Shown here: piece by piece, positions 34,342 through 46,048 of the stretch | How the letters are laid out: each line of letters opens with the position of its first letter | Position numbering within the stretch: the first letter of the stretch is position 1 | Assembly: GCA_026119935.1 (NCBI GenBank) | Contig: JALRMH010000001.1 | Location: 1,302,001-1,366,000 of the forward strand | Direction of reading: 5' to 3' | DNA length: 64,000 bases | From: Endothia cerciana | Taxonomy: Eukaryota; Ascomycota; Sordariomycetes; Diaporthales; Cryphonectriaceae | Notes under the pieces: generated by a model | What the model was told of the DNA's origin: nothing | Databases searched by the model: none | The model's input: only the letters and a program-made list of their open reading frames with translations | Translations under genes and position numbers: made by a program

Positions 34342-37300
34342 ACCGCGCGACCACGTCGCCATGGGATCCCCGCCTTGGGTTTGGATTTCGCCGCATTGTG
34401 GCATTCAGGAGTCTGGATGGAATCGGGCACCCCATGATACCTCGGTCTGATCTGATTCTTATCTAAAAGCACGGCAAGGGCGTTCGGGGCAGCATGCCGT
34501 GGGATTTTATCATGGGAAAACAAAAATAATCTACGACTATTGACTTACAGAACACATCGCTGCGCCTTGCGTGCCGGCTACGTAAGCTGTGTCAAGATGG
34601 TCAGTGTGTTTGCGCCGGGCGTGTGCTGTATGACGAGGCTCACCACCCCCCCACCCCCTTTCAAACCAACCTCCCATACCCCGGTACCACTCATGATTTA
34701 GATAATAAAAATAAAATAAAAATCAAGAAACCCACCAGTTGAGAGGTCGCAGCAGGTGAGACTGCACACGGCAGACCGCCTTGCCCTAATTTCCCGGTCA
34801 CCGGCGGGCGCCGCCGGGCCCGGTTCCAGGTTATATCGGGGCCGTCTTGGTGGTGCAATGCGGAAGCCTCGTGAGGCAACGGATCACGCGAGGTCCCAGC
34901 ATATCTGGTCCTTCGTTGCGTTCTGAACCCTGACGAAACAAAGACTGCCCAATTGGCCACGAACGGCGGGGAATACAGGGCCCAAGCCCGGGCACGGGGA
35001 AAGGAAGGGCTCCTCCAGTCTGCTTGCGAGGACTCCGGCTGCGGCTGTCACCCCCCCCCCCTCCCGATCTTCCTCGGGATATATCTGGGCTTGTAATAGC
35101 AAAGAACCCGTCCCGCATATGTGTGCCATCGCATCCCGGCGTGTGTAAGCCATTACACAACCCTCCCAGCTGAGGGGGGCGAGACAGCGCTAGATGGAAC
35201 AGGAAGAGAGCGTCCTCTTAGCGCTTGCTACCCTTAACCTTGGCGATATAGGCAAATTAAGGAGGTCTATACCACGTATACCTGAGAACCATACGCTGGG
35301 GAAGAAGACGACCTGGTTATTGATCGACGGGCCGAATTGTGAGGCATGGTGGCACGGGATGGACAATTATAGCCCCGAGACCATGGATCATCTGAGCAGC
35401 GGCGCGCCGCATCCTGCAATGCAGGTTGGACCACCACCCCCATGGGACTGAGATCAAGCGGGCAGATCGGCTCATGCCCAGAGCTCGGTTACCAGCTCAT
35501 AAAATCGCAAGGAACGACGTCACTCCAAAGCAGGACTCGACCAGGTCTGAAACCGAGTCTCGCCTGTGGCTCAGGAGCCCTCGCCCACGGGAACCCGCGG
35601 CGGGTCTCTGACCGCATTTCGAGCGAGCGAGAGGGGGCTTCCAGTCTTTCCTTCGAGTTGGACACCGTGAATCCAAGCCCCAGGTAGGCAGGCCCAAACA
35701 CGCGGCGACAAGGTTTGTGTTGGGCGGCGGCAAGGGGCAGATACAGTACTTAGATGGGTGGGTCTTTCGCCTAGTCGAGTCTAGAGAATGGCGGCGCGGC
35801 GGACAGCAGCTGTAGAGGATTCGAGATTTGTAACACCACAATCTTTGGCCTGAAGGCCATTGCGGTCAAGATCGTACCGAACCGATCCTGGGACCGCTCC
35901 GATCGGCAAGAATGAGACCTGTCATGTGGTACAGCAGCGGTAACCAGCAATCTGGGAACTCGTGGGTTTCAAAAGTGGGTGTGATCCGTGCTAAGGGGTC
36001 TCAGAAAGGCTGTAGGCTGCCTGTGCCTGCGCCACGTTATTTAATTTTCCATTCCCCGGGCCGTGATCCAAATTTCGTTGACGAGGAGGAGCAGCTCTTA
36101 CGAAAAGCGGGTGACGGATTGGAACTGGTTCAAGTCGGCGGCGTGGTCCGGAACCTTGGGATTTGGGATAAGGCCTACGAGCCACTCCCGGGTCTATGCA
36201 GTGTGATCGGCGGCCAGCCATCGCCTCTCGACCTCACAGATCCAACGTCTCTGGCACCCTTTATGCACCCGATGGCTCCACCACTATTGCATGCTGTCTT
36301 TATATGCCGCCGCGAGGCACATGATCATGAGTTAGGGGGGCGAGGTGGTGCCTCCGTAGGACAAACATTCCGGACGTTTTGATGTATAGGACGGTGGCGG
36401 GGAGCGGCGGGCACCAAGCTGCGCAACTGCAATCGAGGAGAAGTACGCGCCGCCGCGGTGCTGAAACGTAAAGAGCAGGTCAGGGCCCTTTGGACTCGAT
36501 ATCCATTGACGGATAGCCGGGGCGCTCTTGTGGAGGCCTTCATTGGTGTGCGCCGGCCACGTTCTGGTCACAGGCCTCGTTCGGGTCGATCGACGTTGCA
36601 TCGCTCCCCAGGCTCCCGGAGGATGGCTGCGCTTGTGGATAGTGTCCATCCAGGGACCGTACGGCCTGGCTCCAAATCTCGACGGTCCTCGCCTTTTGCA
36701 GGATTCATATAAGTATTCGATCCTCGAGGCGCCCAGCAGAGGTACCCTCTCAGCGATCTGGCCAGGTCCACATCGGCAGGTTTGTATGTTCAAATACCCA
36801 AGTCCAGGAGACATCAAAAACCCTCTCGCGCATCCCCTTCCGGTTTCAAGCCGACCGCCTACGGGGAGTTGCTTGACAGGCATGGGGTATGGGAAACCCG
36901 TCTTGACCCTTCAATAGTTGTTCCGGTGGTGGCACCGCATTCATCAACGCGGGTGTCTCGTAGGGGTGGGTGTTCGTGGCCTCGGGCGTTCGTCTCCCTT
37001 GTTGTCATTACCCAATATTGCTCGGTGGCCTCTTCGTTCCCCCATCAAGAAATTTGTCCACGAAAAGTGTTTACCTGATCTCGTCTCTCAAGTAGTAGCT
37101 ACTTGCTCCTTGTGTTGCGTCCGGCGCGAGGTCTTTGGAGGCTCTTCGCCCTAGAATTGATTGGTCGTGATCCGTCCACGGCTTCAGGGCGCTTGGGGGC
37201 TCAGGGGTTCGGGCATCTGACCAAGACCATCGAAGGAGAGGGTATCGATGTCAGAACGGCATGTAGGCAGTGCTATCACGCGGGACCCCACAGCCACCAG

Positions 37301-38784
37301 CACGAGCAGTTCTGATCTTATGCTGACACCAGACGCATAGTACGCCTAGGCACCGTTCAGCCTCTCGCACACGTCGATATTGACTAGGCCGCGGAGGCGA
37401 GGAAGACTTGTCGACGCGCCCCGGCAAGGCTAAACCTTCAAGCGCCATAATCCGAGGGTTGGGCAGGGGGTATTTCGGGGTTAGTCTGGCAGAGTCACCG
37501 CGGACATCAACGGACGGTGAGTCACCCACGCTTCAAATATACACATGCGTGATCCCGCGTTGTTTGTGGTTGATGTGCGTGGTCGATAACTAGACGACTG
37601 GAGGTGAAAGTCACATGGTGATTCGAGGATACTGGTCTTGTACGACCAAGAAGGCTGACAAGCAGTTCACTAGCACTGGCATCTGTCGTGGGAATATTGG
37701 TTCTGGGTGCTGGACTTGAATCATTTGGGGTGATCCACGGCATTAGCTGACGTTCAAGACGCGGAAGGCGTCAGGTGATCACGCCGGATCCTACAAGTGT
37801 CTGTGCTGTCAGGGTGTCCTGAGCATCTGAGATTGTCACCTTTGGTCAGGCAGCGAGACTGCTGCTCATCTTTGGGCCTTAGAGCAGAAAAGCATCAAGG
37901 CCTCCGAATCCGGTCCCGCCATCTGTGCTGCAGGCTTCTGTGCGAACGTATCAAGAAGTTTGAAGACTTCTTGCGCGGGTAGTCTCCGCCACGGACGACT
38001 CATCATTTCCGCCGTGGGAAACGCAGAAAGAGGCGACTTTTTGACGAGCCCACTTGGCCCCAGAAGGCCAGCCGTTGGAGCTTGCTGAGGGGGAATCGTC
38101 TGAGCTTGACATCGCGGCCGCTGGGAGGGGCGTCCGCATGTGAGTCTCTGGGCTGATCTGGGAGTAACAAGGGGCCGACCTCACACAACCTCATAGCATC
38201 TTATCGACGTTCATTTAACCTCTCTTCCTTCCAAGGTTAAAGGGCCAGGGGAGGCAGGCTTGGGCAAAGCCATATCGTCTCGCGAGTAGGCGGAAAGCCT
38301 CGTCTGCACGCTGCTTATGGACAAGGACAAACGGCAGTCGCACCCTAAATACGACACGGCTTTGGCATTAACAGGTGCGACTGACTCACAGGGCAGCTGC
38401 CTCTGAAAACTTCACCACCCACTGCTCCAGGGCGGGCATCTTCGAACGAAGACATAACGTGCAGTCTTCGTCCGATTCACCTTCCTCACCTACTTTCTGG
38501 CCTGGGCCCTCTGCCCGTGTCGACGTCACGGTTCAAGTGCCGCCTGCTCTGTTCCTCCTTGACCCTTTCTCAGCCCAGTCTGCTGTTATGCCAACCTGTG
38601 CCAGTCGACTCTCGCCAGCACTTAACGCGCACACCACCCTCATGGCATGATACAGCCGGTTGACAAAATCAGATCCACACACCTCTCCGGCATCTACATG
38701 CTCTGGAGGCCTACACCGACCCCAACCCACTCGCCAGAACGTTGAGAACAAGTTACTATCACAACCAACCACACGAACGTCAGT
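34342..38784. other. 4.4 kb spacer with a transposase remnant
   Basis: Apart from the pogo-like remnant at 35194-35451 no gene is recognised. It contains a run of 11 C at 35051-35061. From about 38370 a C/T-rich leader runs up to the ABC transporter start. Other open frames are short and featureless. Confidence 0.5.
35194..35451 (+). pseudogene. Degenerate N-terminus of a pogo/Fot1-type transposase
   Basis: The 85-codon frame begins MEQEESVLLALATLNLGDIG and continues LRRSIPRIPENHTLGKK. This resembles the psq-type helix-turn-helix that opens fungal pogo transposases (EQEGRILLAL..., RRAA.LY.VPETTL.RR). Further on YSPETMDHLSSGAPHPAMQV resembles the LTPTEEE...SRGFPPRPAMV segment before the CENP-B-like domain. 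The frame stops soon after and no DDE catalytic part was recognised, so this would be a truncated, decayed copy. No terminal inverted repeats or TA duplication were identified by eye. Family assignment is from remembered consensus and is tentative. Confidence 0.38.
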
Positions 38785-41700
38785 ATGGTGATAACACCGC
38801 GCCAGCTCCTTGCGGGCCTACGATACGCCCTACCCACCATCATCTTCGTCTACTTCCTCGCCTGCTCGGCTTGCGCTGCCTGCACCTTCAAGAAGCATGC
38901 CTCAGTCACCCAGAGGCCTCGTCGAACCCTGATCATATACCTCGTGCTGATGGTAGCCATCACTTTCTTTGCCCAGTGCATCCTGGCTCTCGTTCACCGG
39001 TATGACATCGAGCAAGACACCATCATCAGCAACCTCGCATGTGCCATGGTATATGGTCTTGAGTTCGCCATCCTGCGCGGTAGCCAGAGCCCAGTTTGGC
39101 ACTCTTACACTGGCTCGATGGCCATCACCCTAGCTCTCGAGCCCATTCTCGCCGCACTGTCAATCCGCTCTCGGAGTCATCAACCGTCGAAGCCTATTCA
39201 GGTCTTGGACTTGTTGGTTTTTGCAACACGTCTGGCTTGCCTCATTTTTGCTCTGGTCGCCTACTTCACTTGGCAGAGGCATGGTCCCCCGCACATTGGA
39301 AGCGACGCTGAACATCAGTCTCTGTTACGAAAGGCTCCCGACGGGGGCTCCGAAGACACTCTCGTCACTGAATATGGTTCGACAGACGCCACCCCGGAGG
39401 AATCTGGCAAATCCTCCGGCAAGAATCCGGAGTCGGACTGGGAGCGCAGCCAGCGTCTGGCCGAGGAGCAGAGGGACAAGCGCCTTCAGGAGAGCGGCAA
39501 CTGGCTTACTTACGCCAAGAGTTTTAAGCTATTTCTCCCCTACATATGGCCCGTCAACGACCGTCGCCTCCAGTTCCATGCCGCCCTCGTTGGCCTTTGT
39601 CTGCTGGTGAACAACGGACTGAACGTCCTGATACCGAACCAGCTCGGTGTTGTGACAAGGACCTTGACCGAGACGGCGAAGCAGGACAGCCCGGGTAATT
39701 CCATGAATCCGTGGATACAGGTCCTCGTCTTCGCGGGCCTCAAGCTCAGCGCGTCCGCGGCGGGGCTCTCACTTCTGCGGCAGCGACTGTGGCTCCCTGT
39801 TGAACAGTATGCGGCGCGTGCGATGGTGGAGGCTGCTTACACTCACATCATGAATCTCGATGCACAATTCCACGACACAAAGAGCCTATCGGACATGCTA
39901 ATGGCCATTCAGCATGGGGACAGCATAACAAGAGTCCTGGACACGATTTGCTTCTCCATGCTGCCAAACCTCATCGACCTTGGAGTGGCTTTCATCTATC
40001 TAACGGCAAAGTTCGGTCCCTGGGAAGGCCTCATCACCATCAGCACTACGACCTTTTTCATTTATTTGTCCACGGCCGCCATCTCTAGCTCTCGAGCCGC
40101 TCGCCAGGCCTACTCCAAGGCCTGGTACGAGGAATGGTACATTATGAACTCAGGCCTGTCAGGCTGGACGACGGTGGTGTCCTTCAACCAAGTCGAACAC
40201 GAGATCGATCGCTTTTCTCTGGCAGTTCAGGCCAGGGTGTCGAAGTCTAAGGCTTATGTTGTGAATATGTACCGAGCCCAGGCATTTCAATACTTGGTCC
40301 TTTCGGCCGGCCTCTTGGCCGGCCTGCTCCTTGCTGTTTGGAAGGTCACACGGGAGCACAGCATCGATGCTAGTGGCTTTGTTGTTCTTCTCACGTACTG
40401 GTCACAGCTTGTCACCCCATTGAACTTCTTTGCTGGACTTGGCAAAACAGTGAACAGGGACCTGATCGACGCTGAACGGCTATTGGACATCATGGAGACG
40501 CAGTCGAAGATCACCAGCAAGCCAGATGCCCCGTTGTTCCAGCTGAAGGAAGGCCGCATCGAAATTCGGGGTGTCCGCTTCTCTTACGACAAGAAGAAAG
40601 AGATACTCAAGGGTATATCCTTCAGCGTTCAGCCTGGACAGACCATAGCGTAAGTTGCACTACCTCGACTCATTGTCTTCGCCTTCCCTACGGTCGGTTT
40701 ACAGAGCCATGTACTGACTATATCGTGTGGCCTCCAGCCTCGTTGGCAAGACCGGCGCTGGCAAGAGCACGATCCTGAAATTGCTGGACCGGTTCTATGA
40801 TGTAACGGAAGGAGACATCAGAATCGACGGCCAAGACATCAGAGAGGTTGATCTCCACAGCCTCCGCGCTCACATTGGCGTGGTTCCACAAAACCCTATC
40901 CTCTTCAACGATTCCATTATGGACAACGTTCGCTACGCAAGGCTCGATGCAAGCGATGAAGAGATCCACAGAGCTTGCAAAGCCGCCGCCATGCATGATC
41001 AGATCCTCGGATTTAGTGATGGGTATAACACTCGCGTAGGTGAGCGAGGGATGAAGCTGTCCGGTGGCGAGTTGCAGAGGGTGGCAATAGCGCGGGCGAT
41101 TCTGAAGGAACCGAATATTGTTCTTCTTGATGTAAGCCAATATCGTATCCCCATCTTGATGCGACCGAGACTGACATGCAAATCGTAGGAGGCAACGAGT
41201 GCTATTGACACAGAGACGGAATCTAAGATCCAGGACGCACTACGCCGCCTCTGCAGAAATCGTACCACTTTTATTGTTGCTCACAGACTCTCCACCATTG
41301 TCAATGCCGACCGCATCTTAGTCGTCAACGATGGCGAGATTATCGAGGATGGTACTCACGAGAGCCTCATTTGTGCTGGGGGTAAATATGCGGAGCTGTG
41401 GTCCAAGCAGGTGAGAACTTCGCAACTTAACCGATCCGCGGCGAGGTAACTCCTAGGTTTGACATTTTGATTGCGCAGATTCTTGTCAAGCCCAAAGACA
41501 CGGACCCTGACGATGACAACACAAGCGACGATCGTGACTTAGATGTCTTGAAGGAGTCTGCCAACACGCCAACGAAAACGGACGGGGCCAGGACTGAGCG
41601 ACCGGCCGAGGACGATGATGAACAGTCTTCGCAGGTGAAGACTCCGTCGAGCCACAAGAGAGAGGTATAGACACCGCCAAAGAATCATCATTACGTGTTT

Positions 41701-42129
41701 CTCTTGGCAGTTTCTAATAACCTCTTCTTGTAGGGATCGAAGCTCAATCCCAATGCCCAGGAATTCACCCCGCGATCTGTACTCGCAGCCTCGGCCGGCT
41801 ACAGCCCAGTCAGCAAAGACACAACAGCCGGTCACGACCCATTCTCCCAGACGCTGACCCCCATTCACTTGCAGCAGTCGGGCATCACCCCCCCAACTGT
41901 TTCCTTGCCGCGTTCGTTCGAACCCATGGCGGTTCGAAACACAGCAGGCCTTTCGGAAGAAAGTGTTGCTAGTGGTCATCAGTCGACCGATACTTGTGCA
42001 ATGACCACTTCAAAGCCAAAGACTGACCAAGCGAGCAAAACCAGAAAGGTCAGCTATAAGATTCCTCGATACACCCGCCGCCACCAATCCCGCAGCCAGC
42101 CAGCCGAGAGTCGTACTGTCACATCCTAG
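38785..42129 (+). CDS. hmt1: Hmt1-type vacuolar half-ABC transporter with C-terminal PAM2 motif
   Basis: Half-size ABC transporter (ABCB, HMT1 subfamily); relatives move phytochelatins or glutathione conjugates across vacuolar or endosomal membranes for metal tolerance. Exons are 38785-40649, 40738-41131, 41189-41410, 41479-41664 and 41734-42129, giving 1020 aa. A TMD0 of about five helices (1-175) and an acidic linker precede the six-helix domain (about 265-560). The nucleotide-binding domain has Walker A GKTGAGKST (625-633), the PQNPILF Q-loop, signature LSGGE (729-733), Walker B NIVLLD-E (748-754, split by intron 2) and H-loop AHRLST (H785). All catalytic residues are intact. After the domain comes a roughly 190-residue acidic then basic tail. 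At 891-902 the tail holds SKLNPNAQEFTP, a perfect PAM2 motif, at the start of the last exon. Confidence 0.94.
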
Positions 42130-43254
42130 GTCTGCAAACCGTTACGGGCAGGGAGCATTTGGGCAGGCTTTGTGCATGATGCATTCACGGAAAGAGAAGA
42201 AGACCATGAATACGGCGAAGACGTGCAGGATTACAAGATTGCGGCCAAGATGGCTTTTATTCCGCATGGTTTTTCATTTTTTTTCTGCGTCAAGTTAATA
42301 CAGACTTAGCTTATCTGCTTAGGAAATTGTTGAAAGGCCACCCTTGGGGGACGAAGGCATGTCAATTAGATCAATGCTTAGCCACAAGATCATGAACGAC
42401 GAATCAAGCCATATTTTACGTGCTTCTAGACTTTGGGTCACTAGTATCGCGTTCTGTTCAACCTGGGGAAGAGACCCGCGTACTGAGGAGATGAGCTTCT
42501 CGCCTCTCTCGCCTATTCTTCCATAAGTGCGCCGAGATTGGTAGGATAGGAGGCTAGCTACCTAGAAGAGCCCCGAGAACATCAGACACAGTACTTGCCT
42601 TGATGAGGGATAGCAGGGTAGCTTTGCATTGTACCTGATGCTGCAGCCACATAGCATCGAGTCTTGTGTGTGCTATTTGGTGGGCATAATGGTCAGGAAC
42701 TTCCCAGATGGGTCTTATAGGAGGAGTATCTGCGGCTGGTTTTCTCGAGATCGCCGCCCTTCCCGGCCGGGGGGGGGAGGGGGGAAGCGGGTCCTAGACA
42801 TGATATATATTATATATATGCAGCATAAGTTGCTTGTGGGCGTGGGCGACTGGAAGCGAGCTTGGATCCGGGCTCGGAACTTGTCGACGGGGCCTACTGG
42901 ATACTATAGAGCCGGGCCTTGGCGGCCGTCGACGGCAGATCGGCAGCCCTCTCCACGCTGCAGTAGCAAGCATCAGCACCTGCAGGTGCCCCCGCGTCCG
43001 TCCCCTTCTTGAACCTCCGCACGGGGGAAGAGCGTGCCGGCCCGTCATCGGAGGTCCCTTGTCTACAGCGCGTACAGCTATCTGCCCGGGTCTGGCAGGG
43101 AGAAGCAGCTCCTGGCCAGTATCCAGGCGACCGACCATCGCCTCCTGCAGTTGGTTTTTTCACCCTCCAACCCCGCCACCCCCCTCTTTTGGTCCGGCGC
43201 GCCGTCAAGGTCTGGGCCCCCGAAATCCCCGGGCGACGACAAAAAGAATTCACG
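42130..43254. other. Spacer, no gene seen
   Basis: 3' flank of the ABC transporter gene and promoter of the methyltransferase gene. It contains a G-run at about 42770-42784 and a (TA)n stretch at 42802-42818. No coding feature is supported. Confidence 0.55.
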
Positions 43255-44280
43255 ATGTCCCTCGCCCCCGCGGCCTCGGAGGGCTTCAGGGACGCCGCCG
43301 CGTACGAGGCCCACCGGCCGGCGTACCCGCCGGGGGCCACGCAGAGGCTGCTCGAGCACATGCGCCTGGCGGACAGGCCGCACGCGAGGATCGTCGAGGT
43401 CGCCGCCGGCACGGGCAAGTTCACGGAGGCGCTGGCGGCGCGGCACGAGGGGTTCGACGTCGTGGCGACGGAGCCGCACCCGGAGATGAGGCGGGAGCTG
43501 GAGGCGAAGGGGCTGCGCGGCGTGGCCGTGAGGGAGGGGGCGGCGCAGGACCTGGGGGGAGTCCTGGGGGACGAGTGGGGCGACGGGGTCGTCGCCGCGC
43601 AGGCCTTCCACTGGTGGGTAGGGCGGGGGACGGGGTATGGGAAGGGGTTGTGTTCATACGAGTACCTGATGCTGATGATGATGGCCGCGGCTGCTGGTGC
43701 GGGTAGGTTTGCTACGGACGAGGCGCTGAGCGAGATCCACCGGGTCGTGAAACCTGGCGGCGTGTTTGGGATGATCTGGAACATCGACGATTGTGAGATC
43801 CCAGGCCCAGGCCTTCCCCTCTGTCCCGTGCGGTCTGCTGAACTGGAGGTCCCAGACAACAAGCCAAAGGCGTGGCAAGCCTCGACGCGCTGGGCCCAGC
43901 ACCTCAACGAATGGATACACAGCCTGGCCGTCAGGGATGGCAACAAGCGCTTTCGCGATATGGAATGGAAGGAGATCTTCGACAGGCAGCTGAAAACGAA
44001 CCCAGTCCAGGTCTTGCGCGACACGGTCACGGGCAACCTGCCGCGGTTTTCTGTGCCCCTGGGACAGGACAGCGTGGAGTGGACACACTGGCTGAGCGAG
44101 GAGGCGCTCTGGGCCAGGATCAACACGCTCAGTCACGTTGTGACGCTGCAAGGGGCAGACAGGGCGAAAGCGAGGAGGGTGTTCAGGGAGGCCATGAGCA
44201 TGGAGGATGCTGTGAGGAATGAGAAGGGCGAGGTGGAGTGCCATGGTAGGACGTATATCGTATGGTCGGATCGGATGTGA
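43255..44280 (+). CDS. Class I SAM-dependent methyltransferase (Crg1/Tmt1-like)
   Basis: Cytosolic small-molecule methyltransferase of the Methyltransf_11 type, similar in layout to yeast Crg1 and trans-aconitate methyltransferase; the substrate is unknown. Exons are 43255-43613, 43707-43792 and 43856-44280, giving 289 aa. The N-terminus has FRDAAAYEAHRPAYPPG. Motif I is RIVEVAAGTGKFTE (about 45-58), with the acidic ribose contact in VVATEPHPEMR. Exon joins restore AQAFHWFATDEALSEIHRVV and IWNIDDYNKPKAW, both strongly conserved; neither is continuous in the genome. Introns are 93 and 63 nt with GTGGGT and GTGAGA donors. The C-terminus has HVVTLQGADRAKARRVFRE. Third positions are extremely GC-rich in exon 1, which opens long antisense frames. 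Convergent with LSM6. Confidence 0.9.
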   Translation: MSLAPAASEGFRDAAAYEAHRPAYPPGATQRLLEHMRLADRPHARIVEVAAGTGKFTEALAARHEGFDVVATEPHPEMRRELEAKGLRGVAVREGAAQDLGGVLGDEWGDGVVAAQAFHWWVGRGTGYGKGLCSYEYLMLMMMAAAAGAGRFATDEALSEIHRVVKPGGVFGMIWNIDDCEIPGPGLPLCPVRSAELEVPDNKPKAWQASTRWAQHLNEWIHSLAVRDGNKRFRDMEWKEIFDRQLKTNPVQVLRDTVTGNLPRFSVPLGQDSVEWTHWLSEEALWARINTLSHVVTLQGADRAKARRVFREAMSMEDAVRNEKGEVECHGRTYIVWSDRM

Positions 44281-44647
44281 CTGGAAAGCAGTAAGGGAGA
44301 AGACAGTTGGTTGGGGCCGTTCGGGAGACGTCGGCATCGCCTCCATGCATAAGTGAATGCAATTTCTGCCGAGCTATATCGGTGCTGTCAAGTCCTTCAC
44401 GCCATGCTTGTAGACTACCGTCCTGAATCCTGCCAGACCGCGCATTGCGCGCCCAAAGGGACCCCAACCGGAAGGAAAGCTCTACCACAGGCACCCTTGA
44501 CATCCGTTGAGCTGGGTATCAAAAGTCTTGCTGCATATGGCCACCGGTCAATGGATGGTGCTGGCGCCGCCTCCGCTCATCGCCGGAACGCCTCAGCACC
44601 GATACCAGGTGCCGAAGGACCGTGCCAAAGCGGCCGCTAGTCCTCCC
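44281..44647. other. Short convergent spacer
   Basis: 3' flanks of the methyltransferase (+) and LSM6 (-) genes. Nothing else seen. Confidence 0.6.
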
Positions 44648-45090
44648 CTAAGAATCGGCGGAGATGTACATGACTGGCGAGATGGAGGTTCAGCATACCT
44701 CATTTGTCCAAGATCAAGCCATAGAGCGACTCACCATTGTTCCCCCTCACGAATGCGTCCCCGTACTCGCGCCTCTTCTGCCCGTTGACGTACTCCTCCG
44801 TCTTCTCGAGCGCGATGTTCATGTAGCCATCGACCGACTGAAGCTCGCCTGTTCGGATCGGAATTTGTCAGTCCCGAGCCCAGATGCGCCCGCCAGCAGG
44901 CCAGGTGCGCAAAGCAGGGGAGGAGAAGAAGAAGCACTGCGGAGAATTCGAGGTGGTCGTCGGTAGATTGCCCTCACTCACCCTTGTAAACGACGCCTGA
45001 GTTGAGTTTGACGGTCACCGTGTTGCCAATGATCTGGCTCAGGAAACCCGACGGGTCCTTGCCCTCGTTGGATGGCGCGCCGTTCTCCAT
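44648..45090 (-). CDS. LSM6: U6 snRNA-associated Sm-like protein LSm6
   Basis: Subunit of the Lsm1-7 (cytoplasmic mRNA decay) and Lsm2-8 (nuclear U6 snRNP) rings. Exons are 45090-44982, 44848-44735 and 44673-44648, giving 82 aa, the normal length. The Sm1 motif reads FLSQIIGNTVTVKLNSGVVY, then KGELQSVDGYMNIALEKTEE. The Sm2 motif RGNNVMYIS is completed by the 26-nt last exon, ending ADS. The RGNN RNA-contact motif is intact. All introns are GT-AG with in-phase joins; the last has a GCTGAAC branch site. Downstream it converges with the methyltransferase gene. Confidence 0.96.
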
Positions 45091-46048
45091 GCTGCGCTGG
45101 AGAGGAAGAAAAAATCGGCCAGGGAGCTGGCCTCGTGGGTCTGATCCGTAGGACTGGAGCTTGCCTAAGAAAGCAAAGGTGTGAGCGGATGCTGCGTCTG
45201 AGATGCTTTAGTGAGCCGAAGTTGCGTTTGGTGCAAAGTGGGCCGGCGTCTTGCGGCCAGGAAGGCTTACGTAACTCAAAATAATATGTAGTAGTCGAGG
45301 TTATGCACTTAGTGACGAAGATTGCAGTCCTCCTTGATGCAGATGGCACACCTTCAGGCAAGATCGTATAAGTATTAGTCCTAAAAAGGTGATCTGGATA
45401 CCAATTGTCAATGGTCAGAAATCCGAACAACATGTCACTCGAGGAATATTTGGAGGCACGGTCAAAATCCAGGTCCGCAAGTCTGAAGCAGGCTAACTAT
45501 TATACCATATCATTATATATTACGGTGACACCCAGTCGCTATAAAAACAGATTGTTGTTCCTATGCACTTGACATTGTATTCTGTTGTTCATGTGCATTT
45601 GGAATTGTATTTTATTGTTTCTGTACACTTGACGTTGTACTTACTCTGTTTGTAAAGATCGTTAGGCATTTTATGTAAAGCTCTTCCTAGGTAATTACTA
45701 AGGACGCCAGATTGCCTAAATATTAATATTTTCCGTGATCCATCTCTATTTCGTCGTCTCCTTTTAATTTTCGAACTTGTCTCCTACATCAAACTTATCT
45801 CAACACTCTGCCAACCTTCTAATCTGCCAGCCTGTTAATCTTCCAACCCTTCAGTCCGCCAACCTTTCGATCTACCGATCTTACAAGCTTTCACTCTCTC
45901 ACCTCGCGACACTACGACGAGAATTTCAAGCCCATCGAGCCAGAGCGTCCCGAGCGCGACTCTAAACGCCAATCCACAGCCCACGGAGCTGTCTCTATTA
46001 TTGTAGATGCCCAAGGCGTGACCTAAGGTTTGCACAAATAGCTAACGG
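45091..46048. other. AT-rich spacer with tandem repeats
   Basis: The first 350 bases are the likely LSM6 promoter/leader. From about 45480 to 45780 the sequence is markedly AT-rich compared with the rest of the window and includes three imperfect 31-bp repeats. No gene is supported. Confidence 0.6.
45551..45643. repeat. Three imperfect 31-bp tandem repeats in AT-rich DNA
   Basis: Units at 45551-45581, 45582-45612 and 45613-45643 share the pattern TTGTT..TGCACTTGACATTGTA. They differ mostly by transitions, consistent with ageing or mutational decay of an AT-biased island. Confidence 0.75.

Noticed and set aside
42894..44126. 410-codon minus-strand ORF opposite the methyltransferase gene
   Set aside because: It is a compositional shadow: extreme GC at third positions of the plus-strand gene removes antisense stops. 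The plus strand has clear motifs and splice junctions; the antisense protein has none.
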